Source: Flavobacteriales bacterium UBA5422 (GTDB lineage Bacteria; Bacteroidota; Bacteroidia; Flavobacteriales_D; Crocinitomicaceae). Taken from it: a stretch of DNA of 7,436 bases. Made by a program: the position numbers and the translations under genes. The number at the start of each line of letters is the position of its first letter. The stretch's first letter is position 1. The stretch spans positions 92,239 through 99,674 of the forward strand of contig DHNG01000041.1 in NCBI GenBank assembly GCA_002409405.1. The letters run 5' to 3'. The notes beneath the pieces were generated by a model, which did not search any database, was not told the origin of the DNA, and worked only from the letters and a program-made list of their open reading frames with translations. Shown in pieces: positions 6,701 through 7,436 of this stretch.

Positions 6701-7410
6701 CCATGACCATTAAAGAATCTCAATGGCCGCAATACCAACAATTGGGCGCTACACTGGGAGCATGTCCGGAAGTGGTAGACAATGACATCATCGTTTGTGT
6801 TCCGCAAGGACGAACGAAAGTAACGATGACCATCAAAGAATCGCAATGGCCGCAGTACCAGCAAATGGGGGCAACACTGGGAGATTGCAGAATCAGTAAT
6901 GACGATCCGGAGATTGTTATTTGTATGCGTAAAAATTCGGAGTTGACCACAATGACAATCAAAGAATCACAATGGCCGGATTACCAGGCCCAGGGGGCAT
7001 CACTAGGTGCGTGTCCGGAGGTCGTTGATGCTGATATTATCATTTGTGTTCCTGACGGAAAAGAGAATCATACACTGACTATCAAACAATCGCAATGGGA
7101 AGCATACAGAAGCAAAGGAGCCACGCTGGGGGCTTGCCCTACTTCCAATACAGAATCTCAGGCAGACTCAACCAGTAATACGGTACCAACCGATAAAATG
7201 CTGATTTGTGTGCTGGAAAACGGTGTTTATGTGACCAAAACAATTACAGCAACGGAATGGAGAAGATACGAACGACTGGGTGCAACAAGAGGTGCCTGCG
7301 TAGAAGAAGGTGAAAAGAGAACTTCACCTCAGCCGGTCAGAGGTTCTACGGGGACAACACCTATCACTGTACCGCGAACAGGAGGGGTAACACCAAGAGG
7401 AAGAAATTAA
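3766..7410 (+). CDS. Large outer-membrane barrel protein with Ig-like and Cys-x29-Cys repeats
   Basis: A 1214-residue envelope protein that I cannot assign to a named family. A signal peptide spans about 1-22 (MTKIITSFLVTLTIIFTSSF, then SQ). Residues about 30-265 look like an outer-membrane beta-barrel, with alternating aromatic strands such as WFFGVNVGG, YIFGGVGATFF and LGIGLGYYF, ending SVYLKVYF. An (Asn-Pro-Thr) linker follows at 283-312. Five Ig-like repeats at 317-787 each start with Cys and end with a Cys-Gly pair, and a divergent sixth covers about 788-881. Seven Cys-x29-Cys repeats occupy 882-1178, followed by a basic Thr/Pro/Arg-rich tail. No T9SS C-terminal domain and no OmpA peptidoglycan-binding domain is seen. 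By analogy with OmpA, an even-stranded barrel would leave the C-terminal part in the periplasm; an adhesive or structural role is only a guess. I took the start at 3766 because it gives a clean signal peptide; upstream starts (ATG 3706, TTG 3682) would translate the promoter-like element. It is divergent from the esterase gene, and the 26 bases after the stop show no terminator. Confidence 0.85.
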   Translation: MTKIITSFLVTLTIIFTSSFSQKLDHDRTSPWFFGVNVGGTWHHTDVKNKTHYGWGLVLGRTFNRDYANIFSYDLKLRYLGGAWRGQNTDTTGFTDYTNLALSQVPTDYKNTYGYSINNFQTKAHELNLELSVHLNRLTERTGLDPYIFGGVGATFFRAKGNLTDDMGFMYDYNLLNDYSKTSLYNFMDKTYESDLDGSQNRVNAQFMGHLGIGLGYYFTRNVAMGFEHKTAFTGGDIFDGTVNNHGKFKTDIYHYTSVYLKVYFNRARHQEDPAPRPQPPVNPTNPTNPTNPTTPTNPTNPTNPTNPTNPTTPVDCPEPTIVLQTATNSTVNQPAFQVSGVIRNTTLQGITATHNGIQTGNFVYNNSETFRGTFQLQPGLNTIVLTASNACGVRTETIHVNYVPACDNPLVNFTNPRSANTSTTNSTIAVQAQITNLGDGLAQLYVNGQQTSNFSYNNTTGVLSSTVALQNGNNSVQIIVSNSCGSNSQTIYVQYDKLCPTPFVSIKSPSSGYGTSNRVELSAFIQNIANANQVDVYVNGQKQTVGTYTATNGIYKKVLTLGLGQNSIVVRATNSCGTHEQSINYEYGQPCLDPTVVMTNPSGSRVTSTVATYTIQATIRNVSNPQNITFKVNNTVVTSFNYSMQTGLFTATIQLGNGSNQVELSASNECGYASSSSTISYTAPCNKPIATWKQPANSGTSVNSEDYTLEAVVTGINSANDVVLTLNGVVVTNLTYFNNTNILRKQLKLQKGNNLIQLTASNNCGEALISTTINLKGETVIVGEKPVVVFTGNCGAKVAAGLVKFTGNVFGVTQTSQIQVKLQNVIQNGVTFKPIGNGFSFELELRVGYSQTYTMEITASNHVGTTTSKCQLTTEDAPVIDNDIVICHTVNGVKQTIKIKESQWPQYQRLGATMGECPVVVDNDLVICLNKKGQQITLTIKESQWPQYEKLGATKGECPEAVDNDIVICLVKNKERVSMTIKESQWPQYQQLGATLGACPEVVDNDIIVCVPQGRTKVTMTIKESQWPQYQQMGATLGDCRISNDDPEIVICMRKNSELTTMTIKESQWPDYQAQGASLGACPEVVDADIIICVPDGKENHTLTIKQSQWEAYRSKGATLGACPTSNTESQADSTSNTVPTDKMLICVLENGVYVTKTITATEWRRYERLGATRGACVEEGEKRTSPQPVRGSTGTTPITVPRTGGVTPRGRN
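4612..4701 (+). repeat. Asn-Pro-Thr tripeptide linker (9-bp tandem repeat)
   Basis: Ten 9-bp units encode NPT four times, TPT once and NPT five times, joining the barrel to the first Ig-like repeat. Codons vary (AAC/AAT, CCG/CCT/CCA, ACG/ACA/ACC), but several neighbouring units are near-identical, which favours slippage and length variation between strains. Pro/Thr-rich stretches like this usually act as extended, stiff spacers. A proline-rich lead-in (DPAPRPQPP) precedes it. Confidence 0.9.
4714..6408 (+). repeat. Five Ig-like repeats with paired cysteines plus one divergent copy
   Basis: Unit starts are at 4714, 4984, 5263, 5539 and 5821, a period of 270-282 bases (90-94 residues). Each begins with Cys-x-x-Pro and ends with Asn/Ser-x-Cys-Gly, with the two cysteines about 75-79 residues apart. 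The core pattern is a beta-rich unit with VNG-type turns, a 'N-Y-N-N-T-G' loop, 'L-x-x-G-x-N-x-I-x-L/V' and then 'A-S-N-x-C-G'. A sixth unit (about 6127-6408) keeps the 'ITASN' segment but has shifted cysteines. The style resembles bacterial Ig-like or glucodextranase-B-like domains; disulfide bonding across each unit is inferred. Confidence 0.8.
6409..7299 (+). repeat. Seven tandem ~41-residue Cys-x29-Cys (ESQWPQY) repeats
   Basis: Units begin at 6409, 6532, 6655, 6778, 6904, 7027 and 7192. Spacings are 123, 123, 123, 126 and 123 bases; an 18-residue Ser/Thr/Asn-rich linker separates the sixth and seventh. The pattern is DND-I-V-I-C, a variable turn, MTIKESQWPQYQQLGATLGA, then C. The two cysteines are always 29 residues apart in all seven copies. 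Trp, Tyr, the Gly-Ala pair and the final Gly-x-Cys are nearly invariant; units 6 and 7 are the most divergent. Units 2-5 are also close at the DNA level across the ESQWPQY core, suggesting fairly recent duplication. Confidence 0.9.
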
Positions 7411-7436
7411 CCGATTCAGATGAAATAAAAAAACCG

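Noticed and set aside
4195..6962. Minus-strand open frames opposite the barrel-protein gene
   Set aside because: They have repetitive, cysteine-rich or arginine-rich translations that mirror the repeats on the plus strand, with no recognisable protein features.
6409..7299. CRISPR array or c-type haem repeats suggested by the regular ~123-base period
   Set aside because: The repeats are in-frame coding units with no conserved short repeat plus variable spacer, and no CxxCH haem motif occurs.
7300..7410. T9SS C-terminal sorting domain on the large protein
   Set aside because: The last ~36 residues are a low-complexity Thr/Pro/Arg tail with none of the PNP...G-x-Y pattern seen in the esterase.

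Overview
The window looks like a chromosomal segment of a Bacteroidota bacterium, probably of the Flavobacteriales (my inference). The secreted esterase ends in a type IX secretion (T9SS) type A sorting domain. A matched -7 promoter box has the Bacteroidota form TAnnTTTG. Start codons are preceded by A-rich sequence rather than Shine-Dalgarno sites. GroEL has the PGGG motif and the GGM-rich tail usual in the phylum. I cannot name the genus from sequence alone.

Layout. Bases 1-372 hold no gene. They contain two fragments resembling a dispersed intergenic repeat, two intrinsic terminators that fit the minus-strand transcript, and a small C-rich hairpin element with a UUCG loop on the minus strand. 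Next come groEL (373-2007) and groES (2033-2308), both on the minus strand and forming a groES-groEL operon. Upstream of groES is a 135-bp control region with repeated ACTGACA boxes and a TTGGCAC element. A minus-strand gene (2444-3577) encodes a secreted alpha/beta-hydrolase esterase of the LpqC/PHB-depolymerase type. A 188-bp divergent intergenic region separates it from a plus-strand gene (3766-7410) for a 1214-residue multidomain envelope protein. Only 26 bases follow that gene, and they hold nothing I can call.

The large protein is the unusual item. In order it has a signal peptide, an outer-membrane beta-barrel, an (Asn-Pro-Thr)n linker, five Ig-like repeats with paired cysteines plus a sixth divergent one, seven copies of a ~41-residue repeat with a constant Cys-x29-Cys spacing and an ESQWPQY core, and a short basic tail. 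The ~41-residue repeat looks like a histidine-depleted relative of the 'ICHxPPG...AHxxHGDxxGxC' motif of bacterial surface proteins.

How the genes relate. GroES and GroEL form the cytoplasmic folding machine. The esterase and the barrel protein are exported envelope or secreted products. There is no evidence that the three units form one pathway. The only hint of a link is an 11-base element, TTGGCACAAAA, placed exactly 53 bases upstream of both the groES start and the barrel-protein start. I see no mobile element, CRISPR array, tRNA or rRNA.
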